Shown here: piece after piece, positions 6,460-12,608 of the stretch
Layout: each line of letters starts with the position of its first letter
Numbering within the stretch: position 1 is the stretch's first letter
Assembly: GCA_036389695.1 (NCBI GenBank)
Contig: DASVWG010000524.1
Location: 1-13,946 of the forward strand
Reading direction: 5' to 3'
Origin: JALZHR01 sp036389695
GTDB taxonomy: Bacteria; Acidobacteriota; Blastocatellia; Pyrinomonadales; Pyrinomonadaceae
Length of the DNA: 13,946 bases
The notes under the pieces: generated by a model
Seen by the model: only the letters and a program-made list of their open reading frames with translations
Databases searched by the model: none
Told to the model about the DNA's origin: nothing
Position numbers and translations under genes: made by a program

Positions 6460-7365
6460 TCAAAGGCGTTTCAGTAATCTTATTTCCGTCAGGTTGTTAT
6501 ATTTGTAGCCGAGTTTTTCGTTGACTCGCTGCATCGAACGGCTTGCGGTGCAGGTTTCGAAATAATTCGCGCCCGCCGCGATGCACATTTTTAAGTTTTC
6601 CGCTTTTAAAAATGTCGCCGCGCCGAGATTTCTGAAATTCGGATGAACGGCGGTTCCGGTTTGGTTTTTTCTTTCCGCGCTGGTGTAGGCGACGAATTGC
6701 CCGCCGTTTTTCATAATCGAAAATAGTTCGGGAACGCTGACCGCCTCGAAAAGCGATTTGTAAAAGGCGTCGGGCGGTCTGATTTTCCACGTCGGGTCGG
6801 GCGATTCCCAACCTTTCTGAGCGCTGCGGTGAAGCTTGACGAGATTTTCGATTGGATTTTTTTGAGAGTTTAATTCGGCTTCAAGCGTGGTCGGCACAAA
6901 ATCTTTCGCGGCAAGCTTCGCGCCTAAAGGCTTCCATTTTTCAAACGAAAAATCCCGCGCCGCGAGCGACATTCCGCGCATTCGGTGAATCTCTTCAAAG
7001 CCGTTTGAAAAAGCGAATCGCAAATAATTTTCCATTCCTTCCAAAAGACGAAATTGAAGGTATTTCGCGCCTTTTGATTTAATTTCGACTTCGATTTTTT
7101 CTAAAAGCGAAGCGGCAATTTGAAAGGAAGATTCCGGCGCGACGAGCAGGTTAAATCTGAAATGCGTTTTATCCAGCGCATAAGCCGCCGCAAAGCCGCC
7201 GATTTTTCGGTCTTTCCAGACAAATCGAGGACAATTTTTTTCCAGACTTTCAATTTGCCGGCAAGGCTGCCAGAGATGTTCCGATAAATTAAAAGGCGCG
7301 AAAGCTTGTCGATGAAGCGAGAATATTTCGTCCCTTTCGGCAATTTTAAATTCGGCGAGCGGCAT
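6460..7365 (-). CDS. Two-domain GNAT-family N-acetyltransferase
   Basis: This is a 301-residue cytosolic protein without signal or membrane segments. Residues about 155-297 form the clearer GNAT domain: F-V-A-Y-T (224-228), then T-G-T-A-V-H-P-N-F-R-N-L-G-A-A-T-F-L-K (236-254), the acetyl-CoA pyrophosphate loop R-x-x-G-x-A, and a closing Y-F-E-T...N-E-K-L-G-Y (268-287), the usual N-x-x-x-x-x-x-x-N-E-K-L-G-F-like end. Residues 6-136 look like a second GNAT fold (I-G-G-F-A-A-A-Y, N-G-F-E-E-I-H-R-M) but lack the R-x-x-G loop, so that half is probably inactive. The acceptor substrate is unknown. No strong ribosome-binding site precedes the ATG at 7365. A TTGAAA-N17-TAAATT promoter candidate lies upstream, and the stop codon overlaps the direct repeat flanking the palindrome at 6310-6454. 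Confidence 0.8.
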   Translation of the reverse strand: MPLAEFKIAERDEIFSLHRQAFAPFNLSEHLWQPCRQIESLEKNCPRFVWKDRKIGGFAAAYALDKTHFRFNLLVAPESSFQIAASLLEKIEVEIKSKGAKYLQFRLLEGMENYLRFAFSNGFEEIHRMRGMSLAARDFSFEKWKPLGAKLAAKDFVPTTLEAELNSQKNPIENLVKLHRSAQKGWESPDPTWKIRPPDAFYKSLFEAVSVPELFSIMKNGGQFVAYTSAERKNQTGTAVHPNFRNLGAATFLKAENLKMCIAAGANYFETCTASRSMQRVNEKLGYKYNNLTEIRLLKRL

Positions 7366-7411
7366 GAAGGAATTTACGAAAACGCCCGGTAAATGGTTCG
7401 TTTAATTCGTT

Positions 7412-7440
7412 AATTTAAAATCAGAAAAGTTTCTTTTCAA
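7412..7440 (-). promoter_or_regulatory. Candidate sigma-70-type promoter of the GNAT gene
   Basis: On the minus strand, TTGAAA (7440-7435) and TAAATT (7417-7412) are separated by 17 bases. This would give a leader of about 40 nt before the ATG at 7365. The match is reasonable but the region is AT-rich, so chance is possible. Confidence 0.35.
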
Positions 7441-7462
7441 ATTTTATTCGGCTTTAAAATAC

Positions 7463-7496
7463 GAAAAGACCTCGTTGTAAAAAACGAGGTCTTTTC
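7463..7496 (-). terminator. Rho-independent terminator of the general-stress gene
   Basis: A perfect 14-bp stem (GAAAAGACCTCGTT at 7463-7476 with AACGAGGTCTTTTC at 7483-7496) encloses a six-base loop. It lies 25 bp downstream of the stop codon of the minus-strand gene 7522-8217. The A-rich outer stem gives a TTTT tract on the minus strand, and it would also read as a terminator on the plus strand. It insulates the GNAT gene from the stress gene. Confidence 0.85.
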
Positions 7497-7521
7497 TGAC
7501 AGGAGAATGTAATTTTACAAA

Positions 7522-8217
7522 CTAGCGATAAATGCTTTCACCGCGATAGTTGCGCCATTCATTCTCAAAATATTCGGCATCTTCGTCCGTGCGCGGATTG
7601 ACGCCCATGACGATGCCGCCGTTTTTAACGCCTTCTTCATATTCGCGCGCCCGGTCTTCGGGAATACCCGAACCGATTAATGCGCCGACTAATCCGCCGG
7701 TCAAGCCGCCCGCGCCTGCGCCCGCTAATGCTGCCGCCAGCGGTCCGGCGACGACCAAGCCTAAACCCGGAAGCAGAACGTTTGTTCCGATTGCCGCGAT
7801 GCCGGCGATAATTGCGCCCAAGGTTCCGCCGATTGCCGAACCCGCGCCTGCGCCTTCCAACGCTTTCGAGCCGAGACCGTCGTCATCGGCGTCAGCATCC
7901 GAAAAATATTTGCTGCGTGTTTCGTCTGACATCAAAAGGTTGACATCATCTTTCGAATAACCGCGGCTCGTCACCGAGTTATAGGCGCGTTCCGCGCTTT
8001 CGCGGTCGCGGAACATTCCCGTCAAAACGCGATTGTTTGCCTGGCGCGCCGCGCCGTAGTTTGCCTGCGCTTCGCCCTCGCGTTCGACGGATTCATTGCC
8101 CGTCACTGCGCCGTAAGCGTCTTTCACGTTGCCGCTGATGCGATCGCCGACCGCCGACGCTTCTTCGCCAAAAGTTCCTGACGTTCCCGTACCTGATCCT
8201 GATCCTTGATTGTTCAT
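7522..8217 (-). CDS. CsbD-like / general stress (YflT-type) protein
   Basis: This is a 231-residue protein. The start ATG (8217) has an AAGGGAG ribosome-binding site about eight bases upstream. After a Gly/Ser/Thr-rich N-terminus, residues 25-56 (D-R-I-S-G-N-V-K-D-A-Y-G-A-V-T-G-N then E-x-E-G-x-A-Q) match the CsbD-like motif. Residues 64-106 (V-L-T-G-M-F-x-D-R-E-S-A-E-R-A-Y...G-Y-S-K-D-D-V-N-L-L-M-S-D-E-T) match the general-stress-protein 17M/YflT-type domain. A Gly/Ala hydrophobic stretch (121-184), probably a glycine-zipper hairpin, is inserted before the second half of that domain (185-222, E-E-G-V-K-N-G-G-I-V-M-G-V). Proteins of this make-up are stress-induced, but their molecular role is unknown. 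A sigma-54 promoter lies 77 bp upstream and a strong terminator follows, so it is a single-gene unit. Confidence 0.88.
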   Translation of the reverse strand: MNNQGSGSGTGTSGTFGEEASAVGDRISGNVKDAYGAVTGNESVEREGEAQANYGAARQANNRVLTGMFRDRESAERAYNSVTSRGYSKDDVNLLMSDETRSKYFSDADADDDGLGSKALEGAGAGSAIGGTLGAIIAGIAAIGTNVLLPGLGLVVAGPLAAALAGAGAGGLTGGLVGALIGSGIPEDRAREYEEGVKNGGIVMGVNPRTDEDAEYFENEWRNYRGESIYR

Positions 8218-8251
8218 TTTGAAACTCCCTTCGTTCGTTAGAATTTTTCGA

Positions 8252-8281
8252 GTAAGCTGAATTTGTCAGCGTGATACTTAC
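8252..8281 (-). promoter_or_regulatory. 5' leader stem-loop of the general-stress mRNA
   Basis: Reading the minus strand, GTAA then GCTGA-CAAAT-TCAGC then TTAC form a two-part stem with a seven-base bulge. The predicted transcript start is about 8283, so the hairpin begins within the first few nucleotides of the mRNA and ends some 20 bases before the ribosome-binding site. Placement suggests 5'-end protection or regulation. The stem is short. Confidence 0.4.
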
Positions 8282-8293
8282 CGGAACCTTTAG

Positions 8294-8310
8294 AGCAAGC
8301 ATCGTGCCAA
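8294..8310 (-). promoter_or_regulatory. Sigma-54 (RpoN) promoter, -24/-12 element
   Basis: On the minus strand TTGGCACGATGCTTGCT matches YTGGCACG-N4-TTGCW. GG (8308-8307) and GC (8296-8295) are spaced by exactly 10 bases. The predicted transcript start is about 8283, giving a leader of about 65 nt to ATG 8217. This is the second such promoter in the window, and it again controls a single gene. Confidence 0.88.
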
Positions 8311-8338
8311 TTTAATAAATATTTGTATAAACCGTTTG

Positions 8339-8358
8339 TTCGCTAACTTTAAAGCGAA
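8339..8358. promoter_or_regulatory. Dyad that could be an activator site for the sigma-54 promoter
   Basis: TTCGCT (8339-8344) and AGCGAA (8353-8358) form a perfect 6-bp dyad with an 8-base spacer, centred about 66 bp upstream of the predicted start at 8283. The word TTCGCTAA at its left end also occurs at 5624-5631, 27 bases upstream of the other sigma-54 element. One shared 8-mer between two such stretches can arise by chance. The rest of the spacer 8311-8493 is AT-rich, with no other clear signal. Confidence 0.25.
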
Positions 8359-8437
8359 TCGGGTAAAAATTAAATTTATCTTTCGTAATATTTACGGACA
8401 AATAATTTGTAATAATTTAAGACATATTAATAAACGG

Positions 8438-8466
8438 TTGAAACAACACCGGAAATATGTTTATCT
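8438..8466 (+). promoter_or_regulatory. Weak candidate promoter of the ChaN-like gene
   Basis: TTGAAA (8438-8443) and TTATCT (8461-8466) are separated by 17 bases, about 28 bases before ATG 8494. The -10 match is poor, so this is only a guess. Confidence 0.2.
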
Positions 8467-8493
8467 GTGGATTGTCTTTTTTCGATTAATTTT

Positions 8494-9411
8494 ATGAAAA
8501 ACTTAATATTGGCTTTTATTTCAGGGCTTTTAATGACGATTTCGGTTTTCGGACAAACAAATATCACTGAGGCGAATTATCGCATTTACGACGGGCAGGG
8601 AAATGCCGCGAGTCTGGAAAAAATTATCGAATCGTTGAAAGACGCGGACGTCGTTTTTCTCGGCGAAAACCACGACGACCAGGCGGCGCATTACCTGCAA
8701 AACGAAATTTTCCGCCGCGCCTTTGCCGAATACGGCGAAAAACGCGCCGTCGCTTTATCGCTGGAAATGTTTGAGCGCGACGTGCAAACGGTCGTGGACG
8801 AATATCTGAAGAATTTGATTTCGGAAAATCATTTTCTGCTCAGCGCGCGCGCGTGGGGAAATTACAAAACCGATTACAAGCCGCTCGTCGAATTCGCCAA
8901 AGCCAACCGGCTCGAAGTTCTCGCCGCCAACGCGCCGCGCCGCTACGTCAATATGGTTTCCCGAAACGGTCGCGAATCTTTAAACCAGCTTTCGAAGCAA
9001 GCGAAATGCTGGCTCGCGCCTTTGCCGTACGGCGAAGCCTCCGACGCCTACGCCGGAAAATTTAACGCTTTGATGGGACAAACAAGCGATTCGATGACGC
9101 CCGCCAAACGCAGCCCGATGGTCAATGCGCAGGCGCTCTGGGACGCGACGATGGCTTTTTCGATTTCCGAATATTTAAAGCGCGCAAAAAATAAAAATCC
9201 CCTGGTCGTGCATCTGAACGGCGCTTTTCACACCGAAAACCGTCTCGGCACGCCCGAGCATCTTTTAAAATATTCGCCGAAAACGAAATTTCTGGTCGTG
9301 ACGATGCGTTATGAAGAAAACTTCACGACTTTCGATAAGACGAAACACGCGAATTTGGGCGATTTCGTGATTTTAACCGACGCGAAAGTGCCGCGCAGCA
9401 GTCAAAAATAG
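8494..9411 (+). CDS. Exported ChaN-like haem-binding-fold protein
   Basis: ATG 8494 is preferred to an in-frame GTG at 8467, because it gives a clean signal peptide (M-K-N-L, hydrophobic core to residue 19, cleavage near G20-Q21). The product is 305 residues. It carries the ChaN-like (Cofac_haem_bdg, PF04187-type) pattern: V-V-F-L-G-E-N-H-D-D (53-62), L-S-L-E-M-F-E-R-D (88-96), W121-x-x-Y-x-x-D-Y-K-P-L, A-N-A-P-R-R-Y-V (145-152), Q-A-L-W-D-A-T-M-A (213-221), and H-L-N-G-A-F-H-T-E...L-G-T-P-E-H-L (240-257). In Campylobacter jejuni, ChaN binds haem dimers and is linked to iron uptake. No lipobox is present here, so it is probably periplasmic. No iron-uptake genes are adjacent, and some family members may be enzymes instead. 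No obvious ribosome-binding site precedes the ATG. Confidence 0.85.
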   Translation: MKNLILAFISGLLMTISVFGQTNITEANYRIYDGQGNAASLEKIIESLKDADVVFLGENHDDQAAHYLQNEIFRRAFAEYGEKRAVALSLEMFERDVQTVVDEYLKNLISENHFLLSARAWGNYKTDYKPLVEFAKANRLEVLAANAPRRYVNMVSRNGRESLNQLSKQAKCWLAPLPYGEASDAYAGKFNALMGQTSDSMTPAKRSPMVNAQALWDATMAFSISEYLKRAKNKNPLVVHLNGAFHTENRLGTPEHLLKYSPKTKFLVVTMRYEENFTTFDKTKHANLGDFVILTDAKVPRSSQK

Positions 9412-9412
9412 G

Positions 9413-9498
9413 TTCAAAGTTTAAGGCTCAAAGTTCAAAGCAAGTTATTTTCTCAACCTTGAACTTTGAACCTTGAACCTTGAATCTTGAACCTTGAA
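9413..9498. repeat. Mirrored tandem heptamer array, word TTCAAAG/CCTTGAA
   Basis: Four in-phase units on the left (9413-9440: TTCAAAG, TTTAAGG, CTCAAAG, TTCAAAG) face six on the right (9457-9498: CCTTGAA, CTTTGAA, CCTTGAA, CCTTGAA, TCTTGAA, CCTTGAA), which are reverse complements of the same word. The array fills the whole 88-bp gap between the convergent stop codons at 9411 and 9500. It is therefore the only place where either transcript could be terminated before running antisense into the other gene. No GC-rich outer arms are present here. Confidence 0.85.
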
Positions 9499-9499
9499 C

Positions 9500-11863
9500 T
9501 TATTGAGCTTTTGTTCCCGTAAAAGTAATTTGCGGAAGTCCCGCGCCGGTCATCGTGCCGGTTATTTTATCGCCTTCGATTTTGCCTTCCATTTGAATTT
9601 CAAACGGCTGACCCTGAATTTCGACTTTCAGAGTAGCGGTCAGATTGTTTCCGCTGACTTTACCGTTTCCAACCGTTCCGCCGCCGTGCATCGAAGACAG
9701 TGTGCCGCTGACATCCGCGCCGGATTGTTTCAAATCCAGCATGACATCGACCGAATCGCCGCCGACGTTAGCCGTCAGGTTCCATTTTCCGCCGACGTTG
9801 ACCGACGGCGCGGAATTCATATCGGCTTTTTTCGCCACGCTGACGGTTTTGACGTCAACCGTTATTTCTTTCAAACGCTGCGTCACTTCCGGCGTTCCGC
9901 CCGGCTGGAAACGCCCGCCCAGATATTTCGCCAGAAATTCTTCGCCGCGCGCAAACATCGCCATATTATTCACCGGACGCTGAAATCCGTGACCTTCGTC
10001 CGGCGCGAGCAGGTATTCGACCGGATAGCCTCTGTCGCGCAGAGCGACGACAATCTGGTCGGATTCACGCTTGTTGACGCGCGGGTCGTTTGCGCCCTGA
10101 ACAACTAAAAGCGGCGTTTTGATTTTATCGGCGTAGGTCAGAGGCGATTGCTTCAGCAAAAGCGCTTTGCCTTCGGGCGTGTTCGGATTGCCCATTCTTT
10201 CATAAAAAATAATTTTGCCCGCTTCCCAATACGGCGGAATCGATTCGAGCAAGGTAATCAGGTTCGACGGCGCGACGATGGCGACCGCCGCCGCGTATAA
10301 ATCCGGCGTGTATGTGACGCCCGCGAGCGTCGCGTAACCGCCGTAAGAGCCGCCCATGATTCCGACGCGTTTCGGGTCGGCGATGCCTTGCGCGACGAGG
10401 TATTTCACGCCCCACGTGATGTCGTCCTGCATCAGCTGTCCCCATTGTTTATTGCCCGCGTTGAGAAATTTTTTGCCGAAGCCGGTCGAAGCGCGGAAAT
10501 TCGGCATCAGGACGGCGTAGCCGCGATTTGCCAGGAATTGCGCGATTGCATTATAGCCCCACGTGTCGCGTCCCCACGGTCCGCCGTGCGGCACGATGAC
10601 GGTCGGCAGATTTTTCGGCTCGACGCCTTTCGGCAAAGTCAGATAAGCGGGAATTTCCAAGCCGTCCGACGATTTGTAGCGAATCGGCTGCATTTTCGCC
10701 AAAGCTTCGCGCGGAATTTTTTCGCGCACCTGATAAAGCGTCGAAAGATTTTTCGTCTTGCGGTCAAACAGCCAGACCGTTCCGGGGTCGACGTCGCTGT
10801 ATGACGAGACAATCCATTGGTTTTCGTCTTTCGTCGAAGACTGAAAATTGATTTCGCGGTCTCCGAGCTGTTTTTTGATGGTGTTGTAGTCTTTTTCAAA
10901 GCTCTTGTCTTTGAAATAAACGCGCGTTTTGTCGTCGGTGTAGCTGGTCAGAACGATTTCTTTGGTTTTGTCGGAAATAAACAAGCCGCCGAAATCGACG
11001 CGCTTCAACGGGTCTTCCTCGACGAATTCTTCTTTTCCGGTGTCCGGGTCAAACAAAACAAGGCGAATCAAATCTACATTGTCGCCCTTATTGGTCTGCA
11101 TATAGACGCGCTTGTCGTCCTTGTGAAACGCGACCGGCGCGCACGTTTCGAAAACGCCGCACGAATAAATTTTAGTAAATTTTCCGTCCGCATCGACGCG
11201 CAAAACTTCCGTCTCGCCCTGCGGCGTCGCGCGCGTCGCCAGCCGCAACTGGTCTTTGTTGTCGAAAATCCAGCCGGTCAGTCGGTCTGTGTTTTTGCGC
11301 AGCAGAGTGCGCTCGCCGGTCGAGATTTTCACCTTGTAAAGGTCGTGCCAGGCAGGGTCGCGGTCGTTCAAGCCGACGTAAATCGCGTCCGGGTCGCTTT
11401 CGGGCACGTTGTAGATAAACGCGCGAACTTTTTTCGCGTCGGTTAAGTTTCGCGCCGCCGGAACGTCCGCGCCGCCAGCCGGAGCTTCCGCCGGATTGAC
11501 GGCATAGACGTTAAAATTTTCGTCGCCGTCGTTGTCCTTGACGAATAAAATATATTTTCCGTCCTGGCTCCAGAAATAATTCGGAATCGGGCGTTTGGCT
11601 TCCGCCGTCACGACGCGCGCCTTTTCAAACGGCTCATTGACGCCTTTCACCCAGACGTTTCGCACATTTTTGTAGGGCTTGAGAAAGGATATGAATTTGC
11701 CGTCGGGCGAAATCTGCGCGCCCGCGATTTCCGGATTTCCGAAAAAGATTTCGCGGTCAATCAGCGGCGGCAGCGAATCTTTGCTCTGCGCAAAGCTCAT
11801 CGCGGCGGTGAAAGTTAAAAAACCCGCACCGATAGTCAAAGCAATTAGTAGACTTTTCAGCAT
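9500..11863 (-). CDS. Exported S9 prolyl-oligopeptidase-family peptidase with C-terminal beta-rich extension
   Basis: This is a 787-residue protein. The ATG at 11863 follows a GAGGTG ribosome-binding site by about eight bases. A signal peptide (K3, hydrophobic 5-21, A-M-S-F-A-Q) directs export. Residues about 30-390 form the beta-propeller (I-S-P-D-G-K, W-S-Q-D-G-K-Y-I-L-F repeats). Residues 391-650 form the alpha/beta-hydrolase domain, with H-G-G-P-W (426-430), nucleophile Ser506 in G-G-S-Y-G-G-Y, Asp593 in G-A-N-D-P-R-V and His625 in D-E-G-H-G-F; the triad is complete. S9 enzymes of this type cleave short peptides or acyl-amino-acid peptides. Residues 685-787 add a domain not found in core S9 peptidases: G-G-K-W-N-L-T, D-L-K-Q-S-G-A-D-V-S-G-T-L and G-K-I-E-G-D-K-I-T-G-T-M, an alternating-strand pattern like a small beta-barrel. 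It probably acts in the periplasm. Confidence 0.92.
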   Translation of the reverse strand: MLKSLLIALTIGAGFLTFTAAMSFAQSKDSLPPLIDREIFFGNPEIAGAQISPDGKFISFLKPYKNVRNVWVKGVNEPFEKARVVTAEAKRPIPNYFWSQDGKYILFVKDNDGDENFNVYAVNPAEAPAGGADVPAARNLTDAKKVRAFIYNVPESDPDAIYVGLNDRDPAWHDLYKVKISTGERTLLRKNTDRLTGWIFDNKDQLRLATRATPQGETEVLRVDADGKFTKIYSCGVFETCAPVAFHKDDKRVYMQTNKGDNVDLIRLVLFDPDTGKEEFVEEDPLKRVDFGGLFISDKTKEIVLTSYTDDKTRVYFKDKSFEKDYNTIKKQLGDREINFQSSTKDENQWIVSSYSDVDPGTVWLFDRKTKNLSTLYQVREKIPREALAKMQPIRYKSSDGLEIPAYLTLPKGVEPKNLPTVIVPHGGPWGRDTWGYNAIAQFLANRGYAVLMPNFRASTGFGKKFLNAGNKQWGQLMQDDITWGVKYLVAQGIADPKRVGIMGGSYGGYATLAGVTYTPDLYAAAVAIVAPSNLITLLESIPPYWEAGKIIFYERMGNPNTPEGKALLLKQSPLTYADKIKTPLLVVQGANDPRVNKRESDQIVVALRDRGYPVEYLLAPDEGHGFQRPVNNMAMFARGEEFLAKYLGGRFQPGGTPEVTQRLKEITVDVKTVSVAKKADMNSAPSVNVGGKWNLTANVGGDSVDVMLDLKQSGADVSGTLSSMHGGGTVGNGKVSGNNLTATLKVEIQGQPFEIQMEGKIEGDKITGTMTGAGLPQITFTGTKAQ

Positions 11864-11965
11864 TTTTTTTACACCTCAAAAGAAATTTATGGATTATTAC
11901 CTTGAAAAACTTACGGCGACCGAAAATCGAATGTTCAGTAAAAGTTTAATTGAAAGACAACTGAT

Positions 11966-12061
11966 TTCTTTGCGCGCTTTGCGTCTTTTTCTTCGCGTCC
12001 TTTGCGTTAAAAAATTCTTAACCGCAAAGAGCGCAAAGGTTTTCGCAAAGAACGCAAAGAT
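11966..12061. repeat. Mirrored array of CTTTGCG / CGCAAAG words
   Basis: The left arm (11966-12008) has CTTTGCG-type words spaced about nine bases (TTCTTTGCG, CGCTTTGCG, a degenerate stretch, TCCTTTGCG). The right arm (12021-12061) has CGCAAAGAG, CGCAAAGG, TTTT, CGCAAAGAA, CGCAAAGA. The arms are reverse complements across a 12-base AT loop. It sits in the 236-bp spacer between two minus-strand genes, downstream of YraN and upstream of the S9 peptidase. No other clear signal is visible in 11864-12099. Confidence 0.8.
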
Positions 12062-12099
12062 AAAATCCGGTTAAAAATCTATCAACCGACAAATATAAA

Positions 12100-12564
12100 T
12101 CAATCTTCCAGCCAGAATTTTTTTTCGAATTTTCGCTCGCCGAAATAATTCTTCAAAAGCTCGATTTCCGGCTTTGAATCGTTTTTTAAAATGATGCTGA
12201 CGACATCATAACGGATTTTCGCCGCTTGTAAATGAAAAATGCGGCGATACATTCGCGCGACGCGGATAATTTGTCTCTGTTTTCGTAAATCGACCGCCGC
12301 GACGGGCGAAGCGAATTCGCCGGACGAACGCGTTTTGACCTCGATAAAACATAGAAAGCTTTTGTCGTAAGCGATTAAATCAATCTCGCCCGTCACAATT
12401 GCGCCGAGCCGGTTGCGACCGACCGGAGTTTTGAAGTTCGCGCACGCGACGCGGTAATTTTCCTTCAAAAGATGCTCCAGCGCCAGACGTTCGCCGCGCT
12501 CGCCAAATAAACTTGTCGATTCCCGCGTAAAATGTTTATCTTGAGACAAAGAAAAATTTTTCAT
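12100..12564 (-). CDS. YraN / UPF0102 family nuclease-fold protein
   Basis: This is a 154-residue cytosolic protein. It shows the UPF0102 layout: G-E-R-G-E-R-L-A-L-E-H-L-L (21-33), then G-E-I-D-L-I-A-Y-D (59-67), then F-I-E-V-K-T-R (73-79), A-A-V-D-L-R-K-Q-R-Q-I (88-98) and I-R-Y-D-V-V-S-I (117-124). E60, D62, E75 and K77 make up the PD-(D/E)xK-type nuclease core, all present. In most bacteria this gene's role is still unclear, with links to DNA uptake or repair suggested from the fold. An insertion around residues 44-57 separates the usual N-x-R block from G-E-I-D. AGGA lies directly against the ATG, too close for a normal ribosome-binding site, so the start is less certain than the family. 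It is divergent from 12588-13871. Confidence 0.88.
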   Translation of the reverse strand: MKNFSLSQDKHFTRESTSLFGERGERLALEHLLKENYRVACANFKTPVGRNRLGAIVTGEIDLIAYDKSFLCFIEVKTRSSGEFASPVAAVDLRKQRQIIRVARMYRRIFHLQAAKIRYDVVSIILKNDSKPEIELLKNYFGERKFEKKFWLED

Positions 12565-12580
12565 TCCTGCGAATAAGGGT

Positions 12581-12608
12581 AATATATATGAATAAAAAAC
12601 AAATACAA
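12581..12608 (-). promoter_or_regulatory. Candidate promoter of yraN inside the start of the divergent gene
   Basis: On the minus strand, TTGTAT (12608-12603) and TATATT (12586-12581) are separated by 16 bases. Transcription would start about 10 bases before ATG 12564. The -35 half overlaps the first codons of the plus-strand gene at 12588, so the two transcription units would share DNA. Confidence 0.35.

Noticed and set aside
8467..8493. GTG start for the ChaN-like protein
   Set aside because: It would put nine extra residues before a complete signal peptide. ATG 8494 gives the normal n-region and there is no better ribosome-binding site for the GTG.
9413..9498. CRISPR array
   Set aside because: The repeats are 7 bases, contiguous and mirrored. 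There are no spacers and no cas genes.
9494..10108. Plus-strand open frame opposite the S9 peptidase (and 10817-11446 likewise)
   Set aside because: Both overlap the well-supported peptidase completely, show Arg/Phe/Ala-biased shadow composition and lack start signals.
11679..12074. 131-residue plus-strand frame spanning the peptidase start and the CTTTGCG repeat
   Set aside because: It runs antisense through the signal-peptide region and into repeat DNA, with no family resemblance and no ribosome-binding site.
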